Made by a program: the position numbers and the translations under genes. DNA of 64,000 nt, from assembly GCF_900101445.1 (NCBI RefSeq), contig NZ_FNKE01000001.1, forward strand, positions 1,240,001-1,304,000, in the 5' to 3' direction. The stretch is from Streptococcus equinus (GTDB taxonomy: Bacteria > Bacillota > Bacilli > Lactobacillales > Streptococcaceae). Below the pieces are notes generated by a model. That model did no database searches. It worked only from the letters and a program-made list of their open reading frames with translations, and had not been told where the DNA came from. Position 1 is the first letter of the stretch; each line of letters opens with the position of its first letter. This document shows positions 27,268 through 36,775 of this stretch, one piece after another.

Positions 27268-27937
27268 TATCATCCTCCAGTCGGTAACCTACTCCTCGAA
27301 TGGTTTGAATAAAATGACTAGCATCACCAAGTTTTGTTCGAAGCGTTCCAATGTGAACGTCAACAGTTCTTGTTTCACCTAAAAACTCAACTCCCCAAAT
27401 TTGCTCAAGTAAATCTTGTCTAGTGAATACTCGATTAGGATTTTGCATCAAAAGAGCTAAAAGTTCGAATTCCTTTAAAGTCAAATGAATCACTTGATTA
27501 TCTTTTTTCACAACATAATTCTGAACATCAAGTAATAGATTTCCAAATCGAACTTGCTTGGGTTTATAATTTTTTTGACTTCGACGTAAAACTGCTTTAA
27601 TCCGAGAAATCATCTCCATCATACCAAAAGGCTTAACAAGATAATCATCTGCTCCCATATCAAGCCCCTTAACTTTATCAAATTCAGTTCCCTTTGCTGT
27701 TGCCATTATGACAGGAATCTCAGTGGTAGCACTATTTTCTTCTAACTCCTCTAAAATAGATAATCCACTGCTACCGGGCAACATAATGTCTAGTAAAATC
27801 AAATCAGGCTTTTGTACCTGCATAGCCTGCCAAAAGTCAGCTGCGTCTGCGAAACCTTGTGATTCAAATCCCGCTGTTTTTAGAGTATAAAGTTCTAATT
27901 CACGAATATCATCATCATCTTCAACACAGTAAATCAT
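27260..27937 (-). CDS. phoB: OmpR-family phosphate response regulator (PhoB/PnpR)
   Basis: 225 aa. The receiver domain begins [19 protein letters not shown] with the acidic pocket; the phospho-acceptor Asp is in DLILLDIMLPGSSGL (about residue 52), the switch Thr is in IMATAKG, and the Lys in DYLVKPFG. The C-terminal winged helix carries LTLKEFELLALLMQNPNRVFTRQDLLEQIWG and RTVDVHIGTLRTKLG. Its ATG overlaps the phoU stop (ATGA). Expected to activate its own pst promoter through the repeats upstream of pstS. Confidence 0.93.
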   Translation of the reverse strand: MIYCVEDDDDIRELELYTLKTAGFESQGFADAADFWQAMQVQKPDLILLDIMLPGSSGLSILEELEENSATTEIPVIMATAKGTEFDKVKGLDMGADDYLVKPFGMMEMISRIKAVLRRSQKNYKPKQVRFGNLLLDVQNYVVKKDNQVIHLTLKEFELLALLMQNPNRVFTRQDLLEQIWGVEFLGETRTVDVHIGTLRTKLGDASHFIQTIRGVGYRLEDDNG

Positions 27938-28587
27938 ATGTCATCTCCGTCTAATTGCCCAGTAATAGAAAAAATTACCCATTTAGCAATATTAACCGTA
28001 TGGTCACCGATACGTTCAATATATTTAGCGACCATCAAAACATCAATAGCATATTCGCCATCAACATCATCGCCAGAAAAGTATGTCATTAAATTTACCT
28101 TTATTGTATCAAAATCTTGGTCAACTGTGTTGTCATAGGAGATGACTCTATTAGCTAATTTTTCATCATTATACACAAAAGCATCAACACTAGTTGTTAC
28201 CATTCTAACCACATGAGCTACCATCTTCTGTAAATACTCTAACTCTACTCCAGATTTAATATGTCCTTGATTAACAATTTCACTTATTTCTGATGCTTGA
28301 GCTCCAATTCGCTTCATGTCATAAACCATCTTTAAGGCTGCTGAAACACGTCTGAGATCTTTTGCAACGGGCTGTTGACGTAAAAGAATTTTTAAACACT
28401 GTTCCTCAATATCTCTCTCAAATTGCTCAATTTTTTGATATGTTTTAGTAACATCATTAACTAAAGAAGGATTTTCTTTTTTTAAAACTTGAACAGATTT
28501 TGAAATAATATCCTCGCAAAAAGCTCCCATTAGAATGACATTTTTCGTTAAATCCTGCAATTGATTTTCAAATGTTGAACGAATCAT
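27934..28587 (-). CDS. phoU: Phosphate signalling complex protein PhoU
   Basis: 217 aa, all-helical, with the two PhoU repeats (residues ~5-95 and ~115-205). Visible: [51 protein letters not shown] and [22 protein letters not shown], the E-x-x-x-D metal-binding pattern. It modulates the Pst transporter and the kinase when phosphate is plentiful. The start overlaps the pstB stop (ATGA). Confidence 0.95.
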   Translation of the reverse strand: MIRSTFENQLQDLTKNVILMGAFCEDIISKSVQVLKKENPSLVNDVTKTYQKIEQFERDIEEQCLKILLRQQPVAKDLRRVSAALKMVYDMKRIGAQASEISEIVNQGHIKSGVELEYLQKMVAHVVRMVTTSVDAFVYNDEKLANRVISYDNTVDQDFDTIKVNLMTYFSGDDVDGEYAIDVLMVAKYIERIGDHTVNIAKWVIFSITGQLDGDDI

Positions 28588-29333
28588 CCAAATCTCCCTG
28601 TAATATAATTTTCTGTTCTTTCATCTTGTGGTAATGAAAATAGTTGGCTTGTCTTATTCACTTCAACCAGCTCTCCCATTAAAAAGAAAGCTGTCTGATC
28701 TGAAACTCTCACAGCCTGTTGCATGTTATGAGTTACCATGACAATACTGTATTTTTCTTTCAATTTAGATACCAAATCTTCAATTTTAGAAGTTGATATC
28801 GGATCAAGAGCGCTTGTCGGTTCATCCATTAGCAATACCTCAGGTTCAATAGCCAGCGCACGCGCAATACACAAACGTTGTTGCTGTCCACCAGATAAAC
28901 CCATAGCTGATTTACTCAAACGATCTTTGACCTCATCCCAAATAGCTGCTTGTTTTAAAGAATGCTCAACAATCTCATCTAATTGAGCTTTTGAATGGAT
29001 TCCGTGTGTTCTTGGGCCAAAAGCAATATTATCATAAATGCTCATCGGAAATGGGTTTGGCTTTTGAAAAACCATGCCAACTTTTTTTCGAAGTCCATTA
29101 ACATCTAACTCTTGATAAATATCTTTACCATCCAAAATCACCTGCCCGGTGATTCGACAGTCTTTAACCAAATCATTCATGCGATTCAAACTTTTTAGTA
29201 GCGTTGATTTTCCACATCCTGATGGTCCAATAAAGGCTGTAATACCATTAGCCGGAATTTCTAAACAAATTGACTTCAAAGCATGAAAATCTCCATAATA
29301 CAAATCTAAATTATCAACAATTAACTTACTCAT
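28584..29333 (-). CDS. pstB: Phosphate ABC transporter ATP-binding protein
   Basis: 249 aa. Walker A is in [22 protein letters not shown], the Q loop in [23 protein letters not shown] (PstB-specific), the signature in [17 protein letters not shown], Walker B in [14 protein letters not shown], and the switch His in [14 protein letters not shown]. The ATG at 29333 is preferred to an upstream GTG; the 5' end overlaps the pstA stop by 8 nt. It energises high-affinity phosphate uptake. Confidence 0.96.
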   Translation of the reverse strand: MSKLIVDNLDLYYGDFHALKSICLEIPANGITAFIGPSGCGKSTLLKSLNRMNDLVKDCRITGQVILDGKDIYQELDVNGLRKKVGMVFQKPNPFPMSIYDNIAFGPRTHGIHSKAQLDEIVEHSLKQAAIWDEVKDRLSKSAMGLSGGQQQRLCIARALAIEPEVLLMDEPTSALDPISTSKIEDLVSKLKEKYSIVMVTHNMQQAVRVSDQTAFFLMGELVEVNKTSQLFSLPQDERTENYITGRFG

Positions 29334-30204
29334 CACCCATCTCACTTCCTAAACGTCTGGCAACAAAGCCAGATAAGATATTGATTACAATTACTAAAAC
29401 TAAAAGAACTACAGCCGTTGCATAAGTTTGCTTAAGATACATTCCTTCACCAGATATCGCGTACATGTGAACTGCTAAAGTTCTGGAAGAACTAAAGATA
29501 CTTTTTGCCACTTCTGCCACAGTTCCTGCTGTAAAAATCAGAGCTGCAGATTCTCCAATAATACGACCAATAGCTAAAATAACTCCTGAAAAGATACCTG
29601 GTACTGCACTTGGTAAAACAATTCTAAAAATTGTTCGAAGCTTACCTGCTCCTAAAGCAAATGCACCTTCCCTATAACTATCAGGTACAGACAACAAAGC
29701 CTCTTCTGTTGTTCTCATAACTAAAGGAAGAATCATAATGCTTAGCGTAATTGAACCAGATAATAGAGACAAGCCAAAATGTGCGTATTTTACAAAGAAA
29801 AGTGCTCCAAACAAACCATAGATTATTGATGGAATTCCTGATAATGTTTCAGTAGCAACCCTAATAAGTCCAACTATAAAATTGTCTCTTCTAGCATATT
29901 CTGTCAAATAAATAGAACCACCTACTCCAACAGGAACAGCAATAAATAATGTCAATAAAGTTATCGATAAGGTATTAATCAATGCTGGAAGTAAGGAAAC
30001 ATTTTCTGTCGTATAGTTTAAAGCAAATAAATCTTTATTAAGATTTGGTACTCCTCTGACTAAAATGTAAATGATGATAAAAATAATAACTAAAAAACAT
30101 AAAAAAGCTGCTAGATACACCATAAAAAATAAAATCATTGACAAGGTATCTTTTCTACGAAAATCAATCTGCTGTTTTATATTCTTCCGATTGATATTTT
30201 TCAT
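29326..30204 (-). CDS. pstA: Phosphate ABC transporter permease PstA
   Basis: 292 aa with six membrane helices. The long first one is [27 protein letters not shown]; the ABC-permease EAA loop is [37 protein letters not shown]. The start at 30204 follows the pstC stop by 1 nt and has GAGGAG upstream. It pairs with PstC to form the membrane channel. Confidence 0.94.
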   Translation of the reverse strand: MKNINRKNIKQQIDFRRKDTLSMILFFMVYLAAFLCFLVIIFIIIYILVRGVPNLNKDLFALNYTTENVSLLPALINTLSITLLTLFIAVPVGVGGSIYLTEYARRDNFIVGLIRVATETLSGIPSIIYGLFGALFFVKYAHFGLSLLSGSITLSIMILPLVMRTTEEALLSVPDSYREGAFALGAGKLRTIFRIVLPSAVPGIFSGVILAIGRIIGESAALIFTAGTVAEVAKSIFSSSRTLAVHMYAISGEGMYLKQTYATAVVLLVLVIVINILSGFVARRLGSEMGDE

Positions 30205-30205
30205 A

Positions 30206-31051
30206 CTACTCCTCTTTTCGTAATAATGAGAAACCAATATTAACAATTAACACAAATAGGAATAGAACAACTGCTGTACCAATCAGAGCTTCTCTATGAA
30301 GTCCCGTTGAATATCCCATTTCCATAACAATATTTGTCGTTAGCGTCCGAACACCCGAAGTCAATGAGCTTGGTAAAATCGCCTGATTCCCTGCAACCAT
30401 AATTACAGCCATCGTCTCTCCAACAGCACGACCTAAACCAAGTATTATTGCCGCCAAAATACCACGTTTAGCAGCTGGAAGTAATACAAAAAATACACTT
30501 CTTTCATGTGAGGCACCTAAGGCTAAACCTCCTTCATAATAATGATTGGGTACAGCACGAATAGCTGATTCTGATACACTAACAATTGTTGGTAAAATCA
30601 TTATTCCCAAAAGAATTGATGCCGTCAGAACACCCATGCCGTAACCTCCAATATAGTTACGAACAAATGGAACAAGAACAACAAGACCAAAGAAGCCATA
30701 CACAACAGAAGGGATCCCAGCCATTAAGTTAATAATAGCCTTTAAAGGTTTATACATTTTTGGGGGACAAAATCGAGCCATAAAGACAGCCGTCAAAATT
30801 CCAAGCGGAACCCCAATAACTAGCGCACCTAATGTCACATAAAGTGAACCTACAATCATAGGCAATATGCCAAATTCGTTACTAGAAGGTCTCCAAATCT
30901 CTCCAAAAAGAAAATTTTTAATTCCTATTTCTTTTATAGCCGGAAATCCATTTAGCAACAAGAAAATACATATCAGCAAAACTGAAACAACCGAAATACT
31001 TGCTGCTAAAAAGAAAACTCCCTGCATGATTTTTTCTTTTTTCCGATTCAT
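30206..31051 (-). CDS. pstC: Phosphate ABC transporter permease PstC
   Basis: 281 aa, six membrane helices. The EAA loop is AIRAVPNHYYEGGLALGASHERSVFFVLLPAAKRGILAAIILGLGRAVGETMAV. The periplasmic insert FLFGEIWRPSSNEFGILPMIVGSLYVT is typical of PstC. It starts 9 nt after the pstS stop; ribosome site AGAGGA. Confidence 0.94.
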   Translation of the reverse strand: MNRKKEKIMQGVFFLAASISVVSVLLICIFLLLNGFPAIKEIGIKNFLFGEIWRPSSNEFGILPMIVGSLYVTLGALVIGVPLGILTAVFMARFCPPKMYKPLKAIINLMAGIPSVVYGFFGLVVLVPFVRNYIGGYGMGVLTASILLGIMILPTIVSVSESAIRAVPNHYYEGGLALGASHERSVFFVLLPAAKRGILAAIILGLGRAVGETMAVIMVAGNQAILPSSLTSGVRTLTTNIVMEMGYSTGLHREALIGTAVVLFLFVLIVNIGFSLLRKEE

Positions 31052-31060
31052 GATGTCCTC

Positions 31061-31942
31061 TTATTCACTCAAACCTTCCCACTCTGTTAATTTTCCAGAA
31101 AAAATTTTTTTAACCTGCTGACTAGTCAAGTTATCCACTTTATTCGTCTTGTTAACGACAAGTGCAATACCATCCATCGCAATAACTGTTGATGAAACAC
31201 CCTTAGATTTCTCAGCATTCTCCAATTCACGAGACGCCATACCAATATCAGATGTTCCATCAATAGCATCATTAATACCTGTAGATGAATCACTTTGTTG
31301 GATATCTACTTTAACACCAGGATTTGCCTTGTTATAAGCTTCTTTCAATTTTTCCATAACTGGAGTTACTGAACTTGAACCAGAAACTACAACTTTTCCA
31401 GAAGTCATACTAATTTGATAAGGTTTTCGGTGTTCAAGAGGAATATATCCATTATCTTCAACAATCTTCTGACCATCACTACTTAAAACATAATCAATAA
31501 AATCTTTTGCTGACTTACTGATTTCAGCTTTTGTAACAATATTGAATGGTCGAGAAATTTTGTAAGAACCATTTTTAATCGCCTTAACACTAGCTTTCTT
31601 CCCGTCAATTTTTAAAACTTTGACACTATTATTAAGAGCACCTAATGAAGCATAACCAATAGCTGCCTTATCTCCAGATACAGTTGTTAACATTACCGAA
31701 GTAGAATTCGTTACAATAGCATTCGATGTTGTCGTATCAACCGTTTCACCTTTACTATTTTTATCTTTTAAGTCAAATAGATCCACAAAGGCGCCACGTG
31801 TACCTGACCCCTCTTCACGAGAAACAACACTTATCTGTCCCAAACCCGATTCACTCTTAGTTGATTTTCCACAAGCAGATAAAGCAACCCCTGCTCCTAA
31901 ACTTAGAAGGGCAAAACCAGCGAATAATTTCATTTTTTTCAT
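31061..31942 (-). CDS. pstS: Phosphate-binding lipoprotein PstS
   Basis: 293 aa. Lipoprotein signal MKKMKLFAGFALLSLGAGVALSAC, with the lipid-attachment Cys at 24. The two-lobed binding protein carries VSREEGSGTRGAF, KVVVSGSSSVTPVMEKLKEAY and QQSDSSTGINDAIDGTSDIGMASRE, the phosphate-contacting Ser/Thr/Asp loops. Unusually the typical first-lobe motif (GSSSVTP) falls in the second half and SGTRGAF in the first; see findings. The start at 31942 has AAGGAG. First gene of the seven-gene operon. Confidence 0.88.
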   Translation of the reverse strand: MKKMKLFAGFALLSLGAGVALSACGKSTKSESGLGQISVVSREEGSGTRGAFVDLFDLKDKNSKGETVDTTTSNAIVTNSTSVMLTTVSGDKAAIGYASLGALNNSVKVLKIDGKKASVKAIKNGSYKISRPFNIVTKAEISKSAKDFIDYVLSSDGQKIVEDNGYIPLEHRKPYQISMTSGKVVVSGSSSVTPVMEKLKEAYNKANPGVKVDIQQSDSSTGINDAIDGTSDIGMASRELENAEKSKGVSSTVIAMDGIALVVNKTNKVDNLTSQQVKKIFSGKLTEWEGLSE

Positions 31943-31973
31943 GATATTCTCCTTTATTATCTTTATAGTCGTC

Positions 31974-32028
31974 ATTATAATCAGACAACATCAAATCTAC
32001 TACCTAATTTTTGTAAAATCTTTGTAAA
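31974..32028 (-). promoter_or_regulatory. pstS promoter and Pho-box-like direct repeats
   Basis: On the minus strand TTTACA occurs twice with an 11-nt period (plus 32023-32028 and 32012-32017, each within TTTTACAAA), as PhoP/PnpR-type boxes do. TATAAT is at plus 31974-31979. The repeats lie ~33 nt upstream of the -10, somewhat farther than the textbook arrangement. Confidence 0.6.
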
Positions 32029-32097
32029 ATAACTCTTCTTAGACAAAAAAAGCCAAATAGAAAGAATACCTCAAAACTTTAAGTTCTATAGGAAAGA

Positions 32098-32106
32098 TGC
32101 TATAAT
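32098..32106 (+). promoter_or_regulatory. Extended -10 of ybaB
   Basis: TGCTATAAT, 65 nt before the start; the -35 is poor. Confidence 0.6.
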
Positions 32107-32170
32107 ATTAATATCTTTTCCAAATTGATAAAGACTCATCCCCTGATACGAAAGGAATCTTATAACTATT

Positions 32171-32470
32171 ATGATGAACATGCAAAACATGATGCGTCAA
32201 GCTCAAAAACTTCAAAAACAAATGGAGAAAAAACAAGCTGAGCTTGCTAGCACAACTTTCACTGGAAAATCAGCTCAAGAATTAGTTGTCGCTGAATTCA
32301 CAGGTGATAAAAAATTGGTTAACATCTCATTCAAAGATGCTATCGTTGACCCAGATGATATCGAAACTCTTCAAGATATGACAACCCAAGCTATCAACGA
32401 TGCTCTTGCTCAAGTTGATGCTGCCACTCAAAAAACACTTGGTGCTTTCGCAGGTAAATTGCCATTCTAA
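32171..32470 (+). CDS. ebfC: YbaB/EbfC nucleoid-associated protein
   Basis: 99 aa. Methionine-rich start [27 protein letters not shown], then [54 protein letters not shown], the standard YbaB fold. A small dimeric DNA-binding protein. It stands alone here, not beside dnaX/recR as in many bacteria. AAAGGA is about 15 nt from the first ATG, longer than usual; the second ATG is no better. Confidence 0.93.
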   Translation: MMNMQNMMRQAQKLQKQMEKKQAELASTTFTGKSAQELVVAEFTGDKKLVNISFKDAIVDPDDIETLQDMTTQAINDALAQVDAATQKTLGAFAGKLPF

Positions 32471-32479
32471 GCTAAACAT

Positions 32480-32515
32480 CAAAAAAGCTCGAACCAATTG
32501 GTTCGAGCTTTTTAT
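32480..32515. terminator. Bidirectional terminator between ybaB and the MerR gene
   Basis: AAAAAGCTCGAACCAATT/…GGTTCGAGCTTTTT, near-perfect. It overlaps the end of the convergent gene. Confidence 0.9.
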
Positions 32516-33231
32516 TTACTTGCAACTTCTAAACAATAAGTTTTTTCATGACAATGCGGGCAAGTGAGTTTTCGTGTTTTTGGCGTATGAGGTGCAAAGA
32601 AGAATGTCTTAAAATTTGGTTGAAATCGGTGATGACAATTTGGGCAAACATAAGCAACATTTTGAGCATATACCTTTGCAAACCAGATTGCAAAAGGTAG
32701 TATGATGATTTCAGCAAGCAGATAAATCCAAAAATTCTTTGCCACAATTGCCCATACTATGCTTCCCACTTGAAGGATAATTAAAGGCAAAAAAATGAAA
32801 AACATCTTCCGATGAACCTTTTTCAAAGATAATTGATTTTTCATGGTAAGAGAAATGTCTGATAAAAAGTCTAGTGATTGTCCTGACTGGCTCTTAACTC
32901 TGTCAAGTAAGTTTACAGCAGTGTCAAGTTTCGCCTTCTTTTCAGCAAGCTGCTCTTTGGTGTCTTTGATATGCTCTACAAGAAGAAGTTCTAAAACCTG
33001 CTTGGCATTTTCTTCAGCAAAAAGACGCTTAATCTGCTCAATCGAAAAATCCAATTCTCGTAAAAAACATATCAGATGTAGCCGTTCCAAATCACTCTCG
33101 GTATAGATACGACGACCACCTTCTGTCAATTGTGACGGTAGCAAAATACCACGCTTATCATAGTACTGCACTGTGCGAACCGAAACACCAGCCAATTTAG
33201 CCAAATCACCAGTTGTGTAAGTCTGAGACAT
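32512..33231 (-). CDS. MerR-family regulator with two membrane helices and a C-terminal zinc ribbon
   Basis: 239 aa. MerR winged helix at 1-70 (YTTGDLAKLAGVSVRTVQYYDKRGILLPSQLTEGGRRIY) and a dimerisation helix to ~125. Two adjacent hydrophobic segments lie at about 145-190 (MFFIFLPLIILQVGSIVWAIV, FWIYLLAEIIILPFAIWFA). The C-terminal zinc ribbon has CPNCH (about 205) and CPHCH (about 228). This is a membrane-tethered regulator form; the ligand is unknown. The start at 33231 is preceded by GGAGG. A typical MerR promoter lies upstream. Confidence 0.85.
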   Translation of the reverse strand: MSQTYTTGDLAKLAGVSVRTVQYYDKRGILLPSQLTEGGRRIYTESDLERLHLICFLRELDFSIEQIKRLFAEENAKQVLELLLVEHIKDTKEQLAEKKAKLDTAVNLLDRVKSQSGQSLDFLSDISLTMKNQLSLKKVHRKMFFIFLPLIILQVGSIVWAIVAKNFWIYLLAEIIILPFAIWFAKVYAQNVAYVCPNCHHRFQPNFKTFFFAPHTPKTRKLTCPHCHEKTYCLEVASK

Positions 33232-33255
33232 TTCCTCCACCTCCTTTCTGCCTTC

Positions 33256-33293
33256 ATTATAGGACATAACCTAAGGTCACAAGCAAGAGGTTA
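33256..33293 (-). promoter_or_regulatory. MerR-type promoter of the zinc-ribbon regulator gene
   Basis: Minus strand: TTGCTT (plus 33281-33286), a 19-nt spacer, TATAAT (33256-33261). The 9-bp dyad ACCTAAGGT (33269-33277) lies inside the spacer. A wider dyad TAACCT/AGGTTA (33267-33272 and 33288-33293) overlaps the -35. The long spacer with a central dyad is the hallmark of promoters twisted by MerR proteins. Confidence 0.55.
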
Positions 33294-33334
33294 CTCTAGA
33301 TGATTTTTTCTTTTTTTGAAAAATAGCTGAGCTC

Positions 33335-33922
33335 TTAATCAAAAAAGCCACCCAAAGCAGCAAATGGATTGTCACCATGCTCTTCTTCTTGTTGAGTCAA
33401 ATAAGATTTATTCTCATCAAATTCCATGAATTTTTCGTAGACTAGTGCTGTCATACGAGCATCTTCTAAAGAATTATGCCCATGTCCAGAAATACCTAAA
33501 AAGTCGGCAACACTTGTTAACTTAAGATTGGCAATACCATTTAAATCCGAGCTACGACGTTCATAAGCTTCATCATAAAGATCAACCTTGTAAAGCTCTG
33601 TCAAGTCTAAATCATTTTCAGCTAACAAAGGAAGGTCTGATTTCAAGGCATTATACCCAACAAGAGCTGTTTTTCCAACAAAATCTTTAAAATCAGCCAA
33701 AACTTTATCCAATTTTGGCGCCTTAGCAATTTTTTCAGATGTAATACCTGTTAAGCCATTAATAAAAGATTGTAAAGGAACATCTGTGTAAACGTAAGTG
33801 TCAAAGTTGTCAACTTCTACACCATCTCGAAATTTTACAGCAGAAACCTGAATGATGTGACTGATTTCAGCAACAGTGTTAAATTCCAAGTCAAAAGCAA
33901 TGTACTCAGATAGCTTTTCCAT
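33335..33922 (-). CDS. DEDDh 3'-5' exonuclease (DnaQ/RNase T superfamily)
   Basis: 195 aa. Exo I YIAFDLEFN (D and E), Exo II region VGYNALKSDLPLL, and Exo III HGHNSLEDARMTALVY with the catalytic His and Asp. The C-terminal ~25 residues (LTQQEEEHGDNPFAALGGFFD) are outside the fold. Acts on DNA or RNA 3' ends; the specific target is unknown. AGGGAGG precedes the ATG. It lies downstream of rocS, from which a terminator separates it. Confidence 0.88.
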   Translation of the reverse strand: MEKLSEYIAFDLEFNTVAEISHIIQVSAVKFRDGVEVDNFDTYVYTDVPLQSFINGLTGITSEKIAKAPKLDKVLADFKDFVGKTALVGYNALKSDLPLLAENDLDLTELYKVDLYDEAYERRSSDLNGIANLKLTSVADFLGISGHGHNSLEDARMTALVYEKFMEFDENKSYLTQQEEEHGDNPFAALGGFFD

Positions 33923-33952
33923 AATTCCTCCCTAAAAATATAATCATTTCGT

Positions 33953-33983
33953 TATAAAATAAGCTGGAACTTTCGTCCCAGCT
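33953..33983 (-). terminator. rocS terminator
   Basis: AGCTGGGAC/GTTCCAGCT around GAAA (plus 33962-33983), followed on the minus strand by TATTTTAT. Confidence 0.7.
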
Positions 33984-33996
33984 CCGCCTAATAAGC

Positions 33997-34542
33997 TTAT
34001 TTTTTACCAAAGAGACGCGCAAAGAATCCTTTCGGAGCAGCTGCTTGCTCTTCTTGTTCTTGAATGGCTTCTTCAGTTTTTGTTTGAATTTCCTCGAACT
34101 CAGCCTTAGCTTCATTAAGTTCAAGTTGAAGACGTTTGCTATCTTCCATAGCAGCCAGTGTCAACTGTTGTTGTTGATCTAGTTGCTTGTCTTTCTCACC
34201 AATTTGAACATCTTTAACACGAAGTTGCTCATCTTTTGAAGCCAATTGTTTGTCTTTAGCTTTTAGTTGCTCATACAAACGTGTAATTTCTGTATTTTTT
34301 TCATCAACTAAAATTTCCAAAAGTTCACGTTGTTTTGTTTCTTCGTCAATTGGATCATCTTCAAAAATGGTTTTTTTATAGATTTCTTCTAGTTTAATCA
34401 AGCCGCTACGATTAACCACCGTAACACCTTTTTCATTTTTATCTACATCTTCTTCTGGGAGATTCTTAACACGATTATTAACTGCTTGACGGCTAACTCC
34501 TAGAATCTCAGCAATTTCACTAACTGTTTTCTCGATTGCCAT
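33997..34542 (-). CDS. rocS: RocS-like chromosome segregation protein (DUF536)
   Basis: 181 aa. N-terminal helix-turn-helix (MAIEKTVSEIAEILGVSRQAVNNRVKNLPEE); a coiled coil over ~65-165 containing four 7-residue repeats (AKDKQL, SKDEQL, VKDVQI, EKDKQL); then a C-terminal amphipathic membrane-targeting helix APKGFFARLFGKK. This is the architecture of pneumococcal RocS, which links the nucleoid to the membrane and capsule machinery and interacts with ParB. The start at 34542 has GAGG 5 nt upstream; 52 in-frame residues before it are unlikely to be translated. Confidence 0.85.
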   Translation of the reverse strand: MAIEKTVSEIAEILGVSRQAVNNRVKNLPEEDVDKNEKGVTVVNRSGLIKLEEIYKKTIFEDDPIDEETKQRELLEILVDEKNTEITRLYEQLKAKDKQLASKDEQLRVKDVQIGEKDKQLDQQQQLTLAAMEDSKRLQLELNEAKAEFEEIQTKTEEAIQEQEEQAAAPKGFFARLFGKK

Positions 34543-34727
34543 AATATCCTCTTTTACATTGAAATACTTATGAAAAGGATAACACATGAACACCTGATTG
34601 TCAATTTTTAGCCGATTGCTTGACTCCCTAAAGCTTGAAATAATGGGCTTTTTTTGTAATCGTGTCAACTTTCTGTCATTTTCTGTAAACTTGCTCATTT
34701 ATTTCAAAAATATCCACTAGTATTTGA

Positions 34728-35936
<1,209 letters not shown>

Positions 35937-35945
35937 CAATTGTTG

Positions 35946-35972
35946 AGAAATCCAAAATTGGATTTCTTTTTT
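35946..35972 (+). terminator. Terminator after the YhiN-family gene
   Basis: AGAAATCC/GGATTTCT with an AAAATT loop and a T6 run. Confidence 0.85.
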
Positions 35973-35990
35973 ATATTTTTTAAAAAATAT

Positions 35991-36060
35991 TTAACTAGTT
36001 AAGGTTTTTTGCTTGATTCTTAGCTCAAAAGTGCTATAATTAATTTTGTTAACCAGTTAA
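35991..36060 (+). promoter_or_regulatory. rpsN2 promoter between two AdcR (zinc) operators
   Basis: TTAACTAGTTAA (35991-36002) and TTAACCAGTTAA (36049-36060) both match the streptococcal AdcR consensus TTAACYRGTTAA exactly. Between them are TTGATT (36013-36018), a 16-nt spacer and the extended -10 TGCTATAAT (36032-36040). The second operator lies over the transcription start, so zinc-loaded AdcR should repress. Confidence 0.88.
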
Positions 36061-36075
36061 CTAAAAGGAGATATT

Positions 36076-36345
36076 ATGGCTAAAAAATCAAAAATCGCTA
36101 GATACAATAAACAATTAAAACTCATTGAACAATATGCAGACTTGCGTCGCGAACTAAAAGCTAAAGGTGATTACGAAGCCCTTCGTAAATTACCGCGCGA
36201 CTCAAATCCAAATCGCTTGAAAAACCGTGACCGCATTGACGGACGTCCTCATGCTTACATGCGAAAATTTGGCATGAGCCGTATCAACTTCCGTAATCTT
36301 GCTCACGAAGGAAAAATCCCAGGTGTCACAAAAGCCAGCTGGTAA
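36076..36345 (+). CDS. rpsN2: Ribosomal protein S14, zinc-independent paralogue
   Basis: 89 aa. The S14 C-terminal block [43 protein letters not shown] is intact. The protein has no cysteine and so lacks the CxxC…CxxC zinc site of the 61-aa housekeeping form, which is not in this window. Such C-minus paralogues replace the zinc-binding S14 when zinc is scarce. Ribosome site AAAAGGAG; AdcR sites upstream agree with this role. Confidence 0.95.
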   Translation: MAKKSKIARYNKQLKLIEQYADLRRELKAKGDYEALRKLPRDSNPNRLKNRDRIDGRPHAYMRKFGMSRINFRNLAHEGKIPGVTKASW

Positions 36346-36383
36346 TCCTCAAAAAAATAGAAAGACAAAAGTTTTTATCACAC

Positions 36384-36411
36384 AAAAAGCTGGGATGTCC
36401 CCAGCTTTTTT
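36384..36411. terminator. rpsN2 terminator, bidirectional
   Basis: AAAAAGCTGGG (36384-36394) pairs with CCCAGCTTTTT (36400-36410). Confidence 0.9.
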
Positions 36412-36775
36412 AGTTAATAATATAAGTATAGAAACGATTATCCACAGCTAAACGTGGAAAATCAGCAGGTAAATTTGACGATTCAATTGCTTGAAAACCA
36501 AATTTTCGGTAAAAGTGCTGAGCAGCCTCAAAATCTGTTGTTGTTCCAAGAAAAATAGCCTTCTTCTGCTCTTTTTGGCAATAAGCTACAAAAGTCTTCA
36601 ATAATTCTTTTCCTAAACCTGCTTTTCTGTAATTTTTACTTACAAACATTTTCTTTAAAGCGACATTGTCTTGTTCAAGAGCCACTAAGCCAATACACCC
36701 TAGCACTTCTTTCCTCTCATTGATAGCTACCCAGAATTGACCACCTTGTTTTTGATAAGAATTTTCAATGTCCAA
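36410..36775 (-). pseudogene. 5'-truncated GNAT acetyltransferase
   Basis: The remaining 121 codons cover the second strand onward of a GNAT domain: GGQFWVAINERKEVLGCIGLVALEQDNVALKKMFVSKNYRKAGLGKELLKTFVAYC, with acetyl-CoA loop RKAGLG, then LGTTTDFEAAQHFYRKFGFQAI. About 40-50 N-terminal residues expected for the family are missing. The open frame can begin only at TTG; no ATG or ribosome site is present. Homology stops where the opposite-strand MarR remnant begins, so both appear cut at one junction. Confidence 0.7.
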
